From assembly GCA_003460745.1 (NCBI GenBank), contig QTVU01000036.1, positions 1 through 30,835 on the forward strand: a stretch of 30,835 nucleotides of DNA. Reading direction: 5' to 3'. Source of the DNA: Firmicutes bacterium AM55-24TS (GTDB lineage: Bacteria; Bacillota; Clostridia; UBA1381). A program made the translations under genes and the position numbers. Of this stretch, positions 1 through 7,954 are shown one piece after another. Position 1 is the stretch's first letter. Each line of letters starts with the position of its first letter. The notes under the pieces are model-generated. The model was not told the origin of the DNA. It did not search any database and worked only from the letters and a program-made list of their open reading frames with translations.

Positions 1-35
1 GCAATTTCTTCCGGTGTTCTTTTTCTTCGTGGCAT
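1..35 (-). CDS. Start of a transposase-like gene (cut by window edge)
   Basis: Only the first eleven codons are present, reading MPRRKRTPEEI. A GGAGG ribosome binding site lies at 45-49, nine bases before the ATG at 33-35. The basic start followed by TPEEI resembles the first residues of some IS3-family OrfA proteins, but eleven residues are too few to assign a family. The gene continues beyond the left edge of the window. Confidence 0.4.
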   Translation of the reverse strand, partial: MPRRKRTPEEI

Positions 36-62
36 AATTAAAAACCTCCATTTAGTGTATTT

Positions 63-137
63 CTATTCTACACCATAATGAAGGTTTACACAATACTTGA
101 AATTGACTCTAAAACAAATTATGTATTCATTATCCAT
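63..137 (-). CDS. Tiny ORF with strong RBS, possible broken holin-like toxin
   Basis: A 24-codon ORF starts MDNEYIICFR. It is preceded by a very strong AAAGGAGGTGA Shine-Dalgarno and, further up, a perfect sigma-A promoter. The leader, with CTCC just before GAGAAAGGAG, looks like those of the short holin-like (type I) toxin peptides of Firmicutes, which begin similarly but continue as one hydrophobic helix. Here the later residues are not strongly hydrophobic, so the gene may be interrupted after about seven codons by the element whose gene begins at 35. The toxin link is inference from leader layout and size. Confidence 0.4.
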   Translation of the reverse strand: MDNEYIICFRVNFKYCVNLHYGVE

Positions 138-230
138 AGCTGTCACCTCCTTTCTCGGAGATGATGGCATAACCGCCCAGCTTTTACACTGTTTCAAATC
201 TTACCTTTATCGGATTGCTCCGACTTCGAC

Positions 231-259
231 ATTATATACTATTTACTTATACATTTCAA
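231..259 (-). promoter_or_regulatory. Sigma-A promoter for the tiny ORF
   Basis: On the minus strand, TTGAAA (254-259) and TATAAT (231-236) are separated by 17 bases. The transcript would start about 85 bases before the small ORF at 137. Its leader includes a CTCC/GGAG hairpin that could hide the ribosome binding site. Confidence 0.7.
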
Positions 260-287
260 GTAAAATCAACAAAAAATGTCGATAACG

Positions 288-323
288 TCAAAACAGACAA
301 GCCAATTAACCGACTTGTCTGTT
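288..323 (-). terminator. Terminator after the membrane-anchored unknown gene
   Basis: AACAGACAAG (292-301) pairs perfectly with CTTGTCTGTT (314-323), a 10-bp stem. On the minus strand it is followed by TTTT; on the plus strand by a longer T-run, so it may work in both directions. It sits just after the stop codon at 330. Confidence 0.75.
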
Positions 324-329
324 TTTCTT

Positions 330-1556
330 TTAATACTTTTTCAAATCACAATACACTCTTATCCAACCGGTGTCAAGTTCTTTACTGCTCTTTTCCTGCC
401 AAATATAGATTAAATCATTTTCAATCTTAACGCTGCCGTTATGGATTTGACTGTCATTATCGTTTATCACAACCGACGATGTATCAAATTGGATATAATA
501 TGCCGGTTTTGTTTCATCGTCAACATCAAGTGCGAATTTGAACATATCATTATTTTTATTGTCATTTACTATCGTCAAACCGTCAAGATAATAATAGTAA
601 TTGCCGTTATATCTGATTATTGACGCACCGAACGATTTTTTACCGTCCTCCTGTGCCGCCTCGGTTACAAAGTCATTCCATTCCCATGATGCAAGTTCAA
701 ATCTTCCATTTGTGCCGCTGTCAACTATAAGCGGTGCAATGTCATCATCTCCGACAACATCAATTACAAACTGTGCATATGCGCTGTTATCCCAAAGCGA
801 ACTTGAGTTTGACTTAACCGTAAGATGTGTCTGTCCCGATTTTTTCATATTAAGCTTATCCGCCGTTACGGTATACTTACTTCTCGGAAGTTCTTCCCTT
901 GCACCGCCTGCATATACTGCCGTTACAGTCAAGTTCTTTATAACCTTATCAACTTCTCTGCCTATGAACACCATTTTAGTCGGATTATTTTCGTCAAGCA
1001 TATCGTCCTCATAATACGTATCAGGTCCGCTTACCGTCAAATATGCGATTTTTTCGCCGATTTGCGGTTTTTCCGCCACTTCAACCGACACGTCTTTCAT
1101 AAGTGCGAACTTAATCTCTTTATCCGATATATCCTTATGCTTTTTACACATAAGCGCAAGTTTTTCTTCACCTGTTCTGATATAATAATTTGTCGACGGA
1201 TATTTTTTACTTAATCCGGTCTTTTCATTAAGGCTTGAAATCAATTTTTGATAATTTCCGTTTTGGATAAGGTCGTGCCAATATGTTTCGCCTGTTTTCA
1301 TTTCGTCCGTAAGCTCGTCCGAAAGCATATTCAGCATTATGCTCATATGCGTACTGCACTTTGCCTTATTACGATTTATAACGCACTGCACAAGTGACGG
1401 TACTATTACCACGCACGACAAAACAATTACAACCGCTCCGACACCGAATTCGACCGGTTTTATTTTCTTAAATTTTGAGCCGATTGACGAAAATATATTT
1501 CCCAATATTTTCTTAATCTTTTGTGAATTTATTTTTTTCAAATTATTTTTTTTCAA
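330..1556 (-). CDS. Membrane-anchored protein with Ig-like region, unknown function
   Basis: A 408-residue protein with a basic N-terminus (about 1-35), one hydrophobic segment (about 37-58) and a long extracytoplasmic part. Residues around 205-265 (KNLTVTAVYAGG and following) look like a bacterial Ig-like (Big_3) strand pattern. The N-terminal part faintly recalls a pilin helix, but there is no clear prepilin cleavage site. The start is TTG at 1554-1556 with AGGTG upstream. It follows the MATE gene by 14 bases and is the last gene of that minus-strand set, before a terminator. I do not recognise the family beyond the Ig-like stretch. Confidence 0.75.
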   Translation of the reverse strand: MKKNNLKKINSQKIKKILGNIFSSIGSKFKKIKPVEFGVGAVVIVLSCVVIVPSLVQCVINRNKAKCSTHMSIMLNMLSDELTDEMKTGETYWHDLIQNGNYQKLISSLNEKTGLSKKYPSTNYYIRTGEEKLALMCKKHKDISDKEIKFALMKDVSVEVAEKPQIGEKIAYLTVSGPDTYYEDDMLDENNPTKMVFIGREVDKVIKNLTVTAVYAGGAREELPRSKYTVTADKLNMKKSGQTHLTVKSNSSSLWDNSAYAQFVIDVVGDDDIAPLIVDSGTNGRFELASWEWNDFVTEAAQEDGKKSFGASIIRYNGNYYYYLDGLTIVNDNKNNDMFKFALDVDDETKPAYYIQFDTSSVVINDNDSQIHNGSVKIENDLIYIWQEKSSKELDTGWIRVYCDLKKY

Positions 1557-1570
1557 AACTGCACCTCAAA

Positions 1571-2908
1571 TTATAATTTTCTGTAAACCGCAAAATACAT
1601 TGTTGTAAAGCACGCCAAACCGCCTATCAAATTTGAAATCGGCTCTGCCAAAAATACTCCGTTTACTCCGAACCATATCGGAAGAAGAAGTATAAGCGGT
1701 ATTACCACTATTCCCTTTCTCAATATAGAAAAGAATATCGCAAACTTCGCTTTCCCTATTCCGACAAACACCGTCTGTCCCGTAAACATAAACGCCATAA
1801 GGAAAAATCCGAAAAAATATATATGCAATGACGGTACACCGGCGGTTATAAGTGCCGCATCGGCAGTGAATATTCCTATAAGGAATTTCGGAATCAGCAA
1901 AATTATAAACCATGCCACTGTACTGTATATAATAAGCATTGCCGCCAAATACCGTATCGCCTCTTTAACCCGTCCGTTTTCACCTGCACCGTAGTTAAAG
2001 CCGATTATCGGCTGTGCACCGTTTCCCAAACCCGTTACAGGCATTTGCAAAACTTCTCTTATAGAATTGATTATAGTCATAACTCCGACATACACGTCCG
2101 AACCGTAATTCTGCAAACTTACGTTACACGCAATCTGTACCGCACTGTTTGTCACCGACATTGTAAATCCCGAAAGCCCTAAAACAAGTATCTTCTTTAC
2201 ACGTTTTGCCTGACAGCGCATTGCGGAAAGTTTTATTTTTATAATCGTATTTTTGCCGGTTAAAAATTTAAACGTCCAAACCGACGCGGCAAGCTGTGAC
2301 AAGACTGTCGCAAGTGCCGCACCCTGTACGCCCATTATATATATAAATATCGGGTCTAAAATAATATTCAGCACCGCTCCGATTACGACGGTAAACATAC
2401 CCGTTTTACCGAAGCCCTGTGCATTTATGAACGAATTAAGTCCCAAACTCATCATAACAAACACGTTACCCAAGAGGTAAATCGTTATATATGAATTTGC
2501 ATATTCAATCGTATTTTCACTTGCACCCAAAAGATACAAAAGCGGTCTTTTTACGATTAATCCGACAACCGTAAGACACAAACCGAATATTACAAGCAGT
2601 GTCACGCTGTTGCCGAGTATCGCCTCAGCCTCTTTTTCGTTGCCCTCACCGCGTTTTATCGAAAACAACGGTGCACCGCCCATACCGATAAGGTTTGCGA
2701 AAGCGATTACAATAGTTATAATCGGCAGACAAACTCCGACCCCCGTCAATGCAAGTGACGAATTTTCGCCCATTCTTCCTATATAAATTCGGTCTACTAT
2801 ACTGTAAAGTACATTGATAAGCTGTGCAAGCGTCATCGGAATAGAAAGTCTTAATATATTTGATATTATACTTCCCTTTGAAAAATCGTTTACTACTTGT
2901 TTAGCCAT
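1571..2908 (-). CDS. MATE family multidrug/Na+ antiporter
   Basis: The 445 residues are hydrophobic throughout, with about 12 membrane segments. The opening, with LRLSIPMTLAQLINVLYSIVD and then IGRMG, is typical of MATE exporters of the DinF/NorM type, as is the inverted-repeat architecture with a second QPIIGFNYGAG block. These proteins exchange Na+ or H+ for cationic drugs or metabolites across the cytoplasmic membrane. The start overlaps the end of the HIRAN gene by 16 bases, indicating cotranscription. The substrate cannot be told from sequence. A remnant of another MATE gene lies at 23959-24097. Confidence 0.93.
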   Translation of the reverse strand: MAKQVVNDFSKGSIISNILRLSIPMTLAQLINVLYSIVDRIYIGRMGENSSLALTGVGVCLPIITIVIAFANLIGMGGAPLFSIKRGEGNEKEAEAILGNSVTLLVIFGLCLTVVGLIVKRPLLYLLGASENTIEYANSYITIYLLGNVFVMMSLGLNSFINAQGFGKTGMFTVVIGAVLNIILDPIFIYIMGVQGAALATVLSQLAASVWTFKFLTGKNTIIKIKLSAMRCQAKRVKKILVLGLSGFTMSVTNSAVQIACNVSLQNYGSDVYVGVMTIINSIREVLQMPVTGLGNGAQPIIGFNYGAGENGRVKEAIRYLAAMLIIYSTVAWFIILLIPKFLIGIFTADAALITAGVPSLHIYFFGFFLMAFMFTGQTVFVGIGKAKFAIFFSILRKGIVVIPLILLLPIWFGVNGVFLAEPISNLIGGLACFTTMYFAVYRKL

Positions 2909-3255
2909 TCTTCCGCCGCCTCAATTTGTGTTTGTATTTCTTTTTCAAGTATTCCGCCCGAATTTTCTTCGACCTTACAAATCACTTTACTTTGAGTCGT
3001 AAACATCACTCGGACAAAAAACTTATCCTCGACTTTATCGTATATTCTCCCGGCACTGAGCGTACCGCCGGCAATACTCGCCGGACTGTTTGCGATATAT
3101 CCGACCTTGCCGATAATCGGCAATTTTACGGTTATTGCCTCTGAATCATATTTGTTTGACGGCTCTTTTACGCAGATAAGCACGTTTCCTATTGCAAAAG
3201 GCTTTTTATGATAATAATTCGCAAAGCCCGTTACCGTTACATACAAATCCTCCAT
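2893..3255 (-). CDS. Stand-alone HIRAN domain protein
   Basis: A 120-residue protein. VTGFANYYHKKPFAIG, then ICVKEPSNKYDSEAI, then IGKVGYIANS matches the HIRAN fold, a domain that binds DNA ends or unusual DNA structures in helicases such as HLTF and is also found alone in Firmicutes. I chose the internal ATG at 3253-3255 because GGGGGCGG lies just upstream; a longer reading from 3306 lacks a ribosome binding site. It overlaps the MATE gene, so the two are translated together. The substrate and any partner are unknown. Confidence 0.85.
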   Translation of the reverse strand: MEDLYVTVTGFANYYHKKPFAIGNVLICVKEPSNKYDSEAITVKLPIIGKVGYIANSPASIAGGTLSAGRIYDKVEDKFFVRVMFTTQSKVICKVEENSGGILEKEIQTQIEAAEEWLNK

Positions 3256-3320
3256 AAATCCGCCCCCAATCATCAATATATTATCCGAACCTGTAAACAG
3301 GTTCAAAAATCATATTTGTT

Positions 3321-3349
3321 ATTATATCATTTTATATTTGTTTTGTCTA
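3321..3349 (-). promoter_or_regulatory. Possible internal promoter for HIRAN-MATE genes
   Basis: On the minus strand, TAGACA (3344-3349) and TATAAT (3321-3326) are separated by 17 bases. They sit across the end of the radical SAM gene and about 65 bases before the HIRAN start. The -35 has one mismatch to consensus. It would allow the downstream genes to be expressed apart from hemL. Confidence 0.5.
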
Positions 3350-4244
3350 CTTTTTTTACTACTCCTTCACCGTCAAATAAAGGAATAAAGCTTTCCGAAA
3401 CAGTACCGCCCTCCTGCACAAAAGCATTTTCGACACCGATTTCAACCGCAAAGTCAAGCACTTCGTCATATTCACTTTCCGTAACTTTTCTGTTTATTTC
3501 GGGATATTTTAAAACACTTTCAAGAGGTGTGTACTGATTCATTATGCTCATATAAATATCATCGCCGTATGTGTTATACAGATATTCAATCACTCTTTTT
3601 GAATTGTCGGTATATGACGGCAAAACAAGATGCCTTATGATTATTCCGCGTTTCATCATACCGTTTTCGTCAAATTCACAACCTCCGACTTGTCTTACCA
3701 TTTCATCTATCGCTCTTTTTGCGTGTATCGGATAATTCTCTGCTTTTGAATACTTTTTTGCAAGTACGCTGTCGGCATATTTAAAATCCGGCAAATAAAT
3801 ATCTATATAACCGTCAAGCATTTTCAGTGTATCAACGCTTTCATAGCCGCCGCAGTTATACACAATCGGAATATCAAGTCCTTTTACCGTATCGAGTGCC
3901 TTTATAATATGCGGTACATAATGCGTGGGTGTGACAAGATTTATATTGTTTGCGCCTTTATCCTGAAGTTCAAGAAATATTTCCGCCAACCTGTCCGATG
4001 TTATTTCAAAGCCTTTATGCTCCGAAGATATTTCTCTGTTCTGACAATACACACACCCAAGATTACACCCCGTAAAGAACACCGTTCCAGAACCGCTCTC
4101 ACCGGAAATACACGGCTCTTCCCACATATGCAGTGCGGCACGTGCCACATAAAGCTTATCACTCTGACCGCATACACCGACTGTCCTGCTTCTGTCAACA
4201 CCGCAGTTTCTCGGACAAAGTCTACATTCTCTGTAATAATTCAT
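3327..4244 (-). CDS. Radical SAM protein, PflA-like (COG1313 type)
   Basis: A 305-residue radical SAM enzyme. The cluster-binding motif is Cys60-x3-Cys64-x2-Cys67 ([11 protein letters not shown]). An extra cysteine-rich N-terminus ([12 protein letters not shown], then GVCG) and the [11 protein letters not shown] and YNCGGYES blocks are typical of the COG1313 group, often labelled putative pyruvate formate-lyase activating proteins although their substrates are unproven. The ATG overlaps the hemL stop by four bases (ATGA), so it is translationally coupled to hemL. No glycyl-radical enzyme lies in the window. A link to tetrapyrrole synthesis is suggested only by position. Confidence 0.88.
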   Translation of the reverse strand: MNYYRECRLCPRNCGVDRSRTVGVCGQSDKLYVARAALHMWEEPCISGESGSGTVFFTGCNLGCVYCQNREISSEHKGFEITSDRLAEIFLELQDKGANNINLVTPTHYVPHIIKALDTVKGLDIPIVYNCGGYESVDTLKMLDGYIDIYLPDFKYADSVLAKKYSKAENYPIHAKRAIDEMVRQVGGCEFDENGMMKRGIIIRHLVLPSYTDNSKRVIEYLYNTYGDDIYMSIMNQYTPLESVLKYPEINRKVTESEYDEVLDFAVEIGVENAFVQEGGTVSESFIPLFDGEGVVKKVDKTNIK

Positions 4245-5530
4245 CGCAATATTTCCATAACCTTATCAAATGCCGTCGCCGTCTTTTCCAAATCGTCTTG
4301 AGTATGTGCGTCCGACAAGAACAGTGACTCAAATTGTGACGGTGCAAGATAAATACCCTGTTTAAGCATTTCGTTAAAGTATACTTTGAATTTTTCGGTG
4401 TCCGACTTTGACGCGGTTTCAAAATTTGTTACGTCATTGTCCGTAAAGAATACACTCATCATTGAGCCTACTCTGTTTACACGAACATTCACGCCGTATT
4501 TTTCAGCCGACTTTTTAAATTCACTCTCAAGATATGCACCCTTTTGTTCAATTTCTTCATATATATAGGGGTTGTCCTGCAAATATTTAATCTGTGCATT
4601 ACCTGCCGCCATTGCAAGCGGATTACCCGACAATGTACCTGCCTGATAAACAGGACCTGTCGGCGAAACAAATTCCATAATCTCACGTTTACCGCCGTAT
4701 GCGCCGACAGGCATACCGCCGCCGATAATTTTTCCAAATGTGACAATATCCGCGTCCAAACCAAATCTGCCTATTGCACCCGATGCAGATAATCTAAATC
4801 CCGTCATAACCTCGTCCACAATAAACACGCTTCCGTACTTTTTCGTTATCTCGCGAATTTTCTGCAAATATCCGTCTTTAGGCGGTACAACGCCCATATT
4901 TCCTGCTACAGGCTCAATTATAACTCCGGCAATTTCATTACCCATTTTTTCAAACGCGTCCTCTATTGCGTCAATATCATTGTACGGCAAAACAAGCGTG
5001 TACTTTGCAAAATCTTCAGGCACACCTGCCGATGACGCACTTCCGAAAGTTGCCGCACCCGAGCCGGCTTTTATAAGGAGCGAGTCGCTGTGTCCGTGAT
5101 AACAGCCCTCAAACTTTATTATTATATTTCTGCCCGTGTAACCTCTTGCCAGACGTATCGCAGACATAGTTGCCTCCGTACCCGAATTAACCATTCTCAC
5201 AACATCTACACAAGGAACAATCGAACAAATTCTCTTTGCAAGCTCCGTTTCGGCAAGGCAAGGTGCACCGAAAGACATACCTTTATCGCAAGCCTCCTTA
5301 ACCGCCTCCAAAACGATTTCCTTACAGTGTCCCAAAAACATAGGCCCCCATGAGCCGACATAATCTATATATTCGTTTCCGTCAATATCGTATATCTTAC
5401 TTCCGTTTGCACGTTCTATAAAAAGCGGATAAGTTCCGACATTCTTAAACGCTCTTACAGGCGAATTAACTCCGCCGGGTATATATTTTTTAGCCTCGTC
5501 AAAGGCTGTTTTGCTTTTTGATGTATCCAT
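4241..5530 (-). CDS. hemL: Glutamate-1-semialdehyde 2,1-aminomutase
   Basis: This PLP enzyme converts glutamate-1-semialdehyde to 5-aminolevulinate, the step after HemA in the C5 pathway. The 429-residue length is normal. Visible marks are the N-terminal [19 protein letters not shown], the [16 protein letters not shown] block, [11 protein letters not shown], the VDEVMTGFR block, and the PLP lysine Lys267 in [17 protein letters not shown]. It has its own promoter facing away from the cbi-hem operon and no riboswitch in its short leader. It is the first gene of the minus-strand set with the radical SAM gene. Confidence 0.97.
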   Translation of the reverse strand: MDTSKSKTAFDEAKKYIPGGVNSPVRAFKNVGTYPLFIERANGSKIYDIDGNEYIDYVGSWGPMFLGHCKEIVLEAVKEACDKGMSFGAPCLAETELAKRICSIVPCVDVVRMVNSGTEATMSAIRLARGYTGRNIIIKFEGCYHGHSDSLLIKAGSGAATFGSASSAGVPEDFAKYTLVLPYNDIDAIEDAFEKMGNEIAGVIIEPVAGNMGVVPPKDGYLQKIREITKKYGSVFIVDEVMTGFRLSASGAIGRFGLDADIVTFGKIIGGGMPVGAYGGKREIMEFVSPTGPVYQAGTLSGNPLAMAAGNAQIKYLQDNPYIYEEIEQKGAYLESEFKKSAEKYGVNVRVNRVGSMMSVFFTDNDVTNFETASKSDTEKFKVYFNEMLKQGIYLAPSQFESLFLSDAHTQDDLEKTATAFDKVMEILR

Positions 5531-5563
5531 AACATATCATTCCTTTTCTAAACAGATAAAAAA

Positions 5564-5592
5564 ATTATACACCCTACTTAATTTATTGTCAA
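5564..5592 (-). promoter_or_regulatory. hemL promoter
   Basis: On the minus strand a perfect TTGACA (5587-5592) and TATAAT (5564-5569) are separated by 17 bases. Transcription would start about 27 bases before the hemL ATG, leaving room for little beyond the AAGGA ribosome binding site. The -35 box stands only five bases from that of the opposing plus-strand promoter. Confidence 0.88.
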
Positions 5593-5597
5593 TTCCC

Positions 5598-5626
5598 TTG
5601 ATTTTTCGATATAATAGTGTTAAAAT
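5598..5626 (+). promoter_or_regulatory. Likely promoter of the cbi-hem operon
   Basis: TTGATT (5598-5603), a 17-base spacer and TAAAAT (5621-5626) give a slightly off-consensus sigma-A promoter. The transcript would have a leader of about 515 bases carrying a hairpin, the cobalamin riboswitch and a terminator before cbiM. Back-to-back placement with the hemL promoter suggests shared control of the two arms, which is inference. Confidence 0.6.
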
Positions 5627-5713
5627 AGACAAGATATATTTCAGATTCCAATAAATTGTCCGGAACGTGCAAAATAATTATTATATTTCATAAATTGATA
5701 AACACAGTAAATG

Positions 5714-5738
5714 ATAGGCAAGCCTACGGCTTACCTAT
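5714..5738 (+). other. Stable hairpin in the cbiM leader
   Basis: ATAGGCAAGCC (5714-5724) pairs with GGCTTACCTAT (5728-5738), eleven pairs with one wobble and a three-base loop, followed by GCACTTTTT. It may be a weak terminator or an upstream element of the leader. It lies about 105 bases before the riboswitch. Its CTACGGCTT core is echoed in the terminator at 6005-6041. Confidence 0.5.
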
Positions 5739-5844
5739 GCACTTTTTGTGAAAATAAACTCTAACGTACAAACGTATGCCGACGAGTTCATTTTCGCAAA
5801 ATCCGAACTAATTTCTTGAAATCTGATGAGATGTACAATATATC

Positions 5845-5950
5845 CGTTTTCGGTAAACAAATATTTATTTATTTTTGTTTTCAAAAGGAGAAGCAGGGCG
5901 AAATTCCCTCACAGTCACGCTACCGTACAGTCGGATCGCCTGCCGAAAAT
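5845..5950 (+). promoter_or_regulatory. Cobalamin riboswitch (compact form)
   Basis: TTTTCGG (5847-5853) and CCGAAAA (5943-5949) can close the P1 stem. An AAACAAA/TTTGTTT arm follows. The core has GCGAAATTCC, then CAGTCACGCTACCGT, matching the cobalamin-box core (usually GTCCCGCTACTGT), and ends in CGGATCGCCTGCC, the conserved 3' end. The peripheral arm usually found between these blocks is missing, so this is a short variant. It sits ahead of a terminator and the cobalt transporter genes, the expected context for B12 repression. GGGCGAAATTCCC also recalls an FMN element, but the rest does not fit. Confidence 0.85.
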
Positions 5951-6004
5951 CGAGCGCATTTGTGCCTACGAACGATGGGTCAATGGCGGAATCATTCAGA
6001 TTTT

Positions 6005-6041
6005 AAGCCATAGGATTTACCCAATCCCTACGGCTTTTTTT
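6005..6041 (+). terminator. Riboswitch-controlled terminator before cbiM
   Basis: AAGCCATAGGATT (6005-6017) pairs with AATCCCTACGGCTT (6023-6036), with one bulge and one wobble, and is followed by a run of T. It lies 55 bases after the riboswitch and about 110 before cbiM. This is the expected off-state structure when cobalamin is bound. The antiterminator partner is not obvious by eye. Confidence 0.8.
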
Positions 6042-6150
6042 GGTATGTGAAAATCACAAGTTTTCTACACTCCCAAAAAGTTTCATAACTGATTTAAGTG
6101 GTCACTTGTGTGCTAAAACATATTTCATAATAAGAAAAGGAGAAAAATTT

Positions 6151-6885
6151 ATGTCTTTAGCAAACAGGAAAACAAAACTATTGGTGGCAATGCTTTCACT
6201 ACTGCTTGTCATTCCTATGACAAACGCATTCGCAATGCACATTATGGAGGGTTATCTTCCTCCGAACTACTGTATTATATGGGGAGTTGTATGTATACCG
6301 TTCCTTATCGCAGGCGGTATCAGTATGCAAAAGCAAGCAAAGAAGAATAACAAAACAAAAATACTTCTTGCACTTGCAGGAGCTTTCGTTTTCATTCTTT
6401 CATCGCTTAAAATCCCTTCAGTTACAGGAAGTTGTTCACATCCGACAGGTACAGGACTCGGTGCAATTCTTTTCGGACCGTCGATTATGTCTTTACTCGG
6501 TATAATCGTGCTTTTGTTCCAGGCACTTCTTCTTGCACACGGCGGACTTACAACACTTGGTGCAAACACATTTTCAATGGCGATTGCCGGACCGTTCGTT
6601 TCATTCGGTATATACAAGCTTTGCCAAAAGCTTAACGCACCGAAAGGTCTTGCAGTATTTCTTGCCGCAACAATAGGTGATATATTCACTTATGTGGTAA
6701 CATCGTGTCAGCTTGCACTTGCATTCCCTGACCAAAACTTCTTTGCATCACTTGTAAAGTTTATGGGAATCTTCGCGGTTACACAAGTTCCGATTGCCAT
6801 TGCAGAGGGTATTCTGTCTGTTATGATATTCAATGTATTGACTAAGAACTGTACAAACGAACTTAAGCAGCTTAATGTTATATAA
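6151..6885 (+). CDS. cbiM: ECF cobalt transporter, substrate-specific component CbiM
   Basis: CbiM is the membrane S-component that binds Co2+ in the CbiMNQO transporter. A signal peptide ([15 protein letters not shown]) ends just before MHIMEGYLP, the conserved mature N-terminus whose amine and histidine bind cobalt. Several membrane helices follow, with the usual [12 protein letters not shown] and [14 protein letters not shown] blocks. I chose the ATG at 6151 because AAAAGGAG lies eight bases upstream; an open frame reaching back to 6040 runs through the leader and has no ribosome binding site. First gene of the riboswitch-controlled operon. Confidence 0.96.
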   Translation: MSLANRKTKLLVAMLSLLLVIPMTNAFAMHIMEGYLPPNYCIIWGVVCIPFLIAGGISMQKQAKKNNKTKILLALAGAFVFILSSLKIPSVTGSCSHPTGTGLGAILFGPSIMSLLGIIVLLFQALLLAHGGLTTLGANTFSMAIAGPFVSFGIYKLCQKLNAPKGLAVFLAATIGDIFTYVVTSCQLALAFPDQNFFASLVKFMGIFAVTQVPIAIAEGILSVMIFNVLTKNCTNELKQLNVI

Positions 6886-6900
6886 AGGGGGTATATATTA

Positions 6901-7185
6901 ATGAAACTTTGGGTTAAAAATACAATATTGGCAGTTATACTTGTTCTTATAATTGCCGTACCGCTACTGTTTATGGGCGGTCACGAATTTGGCGGTTCTG
7001 ACGACCAAGCATCAGACGCCATAAGTGAATTGGACGAAAGTTACGAGCCATGGTTTGAGCCGTTCTGGGAGCCGCCGTCAGGTGAAATCGAGTCACTTTT
7101 CTTCTGTCTTCAAGCAGGAGTGGGCGCCGGTATTGTCGGCTTTGTACTTGGCAGAGTAACAGCTAAAAAGAAAAATGATAATTGA
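6901..7185 (+). CDS. cbiN: Cobalt transport protein CbiN
   Basis: A 94-residue protein with two membrane helices (about 7-26 and 67-86) around an acidic loop containing GGSDDQASD and YEPWFEPFWEPPSGEIESLFF. This is the standard CbiN pattern. CbiN helps insert Co2+ into CbiM. It starts 15 bases after cbiM behind an AAAGGGGG ribosome binding site and overlaps cbiQ by eleven bases. Confidence 0.93.
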   Translation: MKLWVKNTILAVILVLIIAVPLLFMGGHEFGGSDDQASDAISELDESYEPWFEPFWEPPSGEIESLFFCLQAGVGAGIVGFVLGRVTAKKKNDN

Positions 7186-7954
7186 TAAATTAGCATATAA
7201 TTCAAAACTCAGAAATATTGCACCTATTTCAAAACTTCTGTTTTCAATGTCGGTGCTTGTTATCTGCATATGGGCAAACAGCTTTTTGGTAAGCGTATTT
7301 ACTGCGCTTACTATGCTGTTTCTTATTATTTTTATAGGAAAAACATCGTATAAAAACGTATTTCATCTTATGACTGTCCCGATAGTTTTTATTATTATGG
7401 GTGCGGCCGCAATAGCAATTTCAATCGGTCAAAATTCAAGCGATATGCTTTTTTCACTGCATTTCGGCAATACTTATTTCGGTGTGAGCCATACAAGTCT
7501 TTTATCGGCTGTTCGCGTTATGATTAAGTGTTTCGGTGCGGTAAGCTGTATGTATTTTCTTTCACTTACCACGCCTATGGTCAATTTATTCACTTTGCTC
7601 AGAAAAAGCATTATACCGAATTTTATAATCGAAATTGCGGAACTGATTTACAGATACATTTTTGTGCTGTTTGACGTATCGCACAGAATACATACCGCTC
7701 AAGACGCACGTTTGGGGTACAGCAATCTTCGTGTAAGCTACCACTCAACGGCACAGCTTGCGTCAAACCTTTTTATACGTTCCTTTAATCAAGCCGAAAA
7801 AACGTATACCGCTATGGAGTCACGCGGTTATGACGGCGAAATCAACGTTATTATGCCGAAGATTAATCATTCGGTCAAATTTAACGTATTTACGGTCATA
7901 TTCGTCGCAATTACAACAGCGATTGCGATATTTTCAAGAAAGGCGGGAATTTGA
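7175..7954 (+). CDS. cbiQ: Cobalt ECF transporter T component CbiQ
   Basis: A 259-residue membrane protein with four or more helices and the two cytoplasmic coupling regions. The second has the TYTAMESRGYDGE motif that docks onto the ATPase in T-components. DKLAYNSKLRNIAPISKLLF is the usual N-terminus. CbiQ couples ATP hydrolysis by CbiO to movement of CbiM. Its start lies inside the end of cbiN and its stop overlaps cbiO (TGATG). The ribosome binding site is weak, so translation is probably coupled. Confidence 0.94.
   Translation: MIIDKLAYNSKLRNIAPISKLLFSMSVLVICIWANSFLVSVFTALTMLFLIIFIGKTSYKNVFHLMTVPIVFIIMGAAAIAISIGQNSSDMLFSLHFGNTYFGVSHTSLLSAVRVMIKCFGAVSCMYFLSLTTPMVNLFTLLRKSIIPNFIIEIAELIYRYIFVLFDVSHRIHTAQDARLGYSNLRVSYHSTAQLASNLFIRSFNQAEKTYTAMESRGYDGEINVIMPKINHSVKFNVFTVIFVAITTAIAIFSRKAGI

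Noticed and set aside
5881..5945. FMN (RFN) riboswitch instead of cobalamin riboswitch
   Set aside because: GCAGGGCGAAATTCCC resembles the start of an RFN element, but the following GTCACGCTACCGT and CGGATCGCCTGCC blocks, the overall size and the cbiM context fit cobalamin and not FMN.
6040..6150. N-terminal extension of CbiM from 6040
   Set aside because: It would begin in the terminator T-run and precede the signal peptide; the ribosome binding site and mature N-terminus fit the ATG at 6151.
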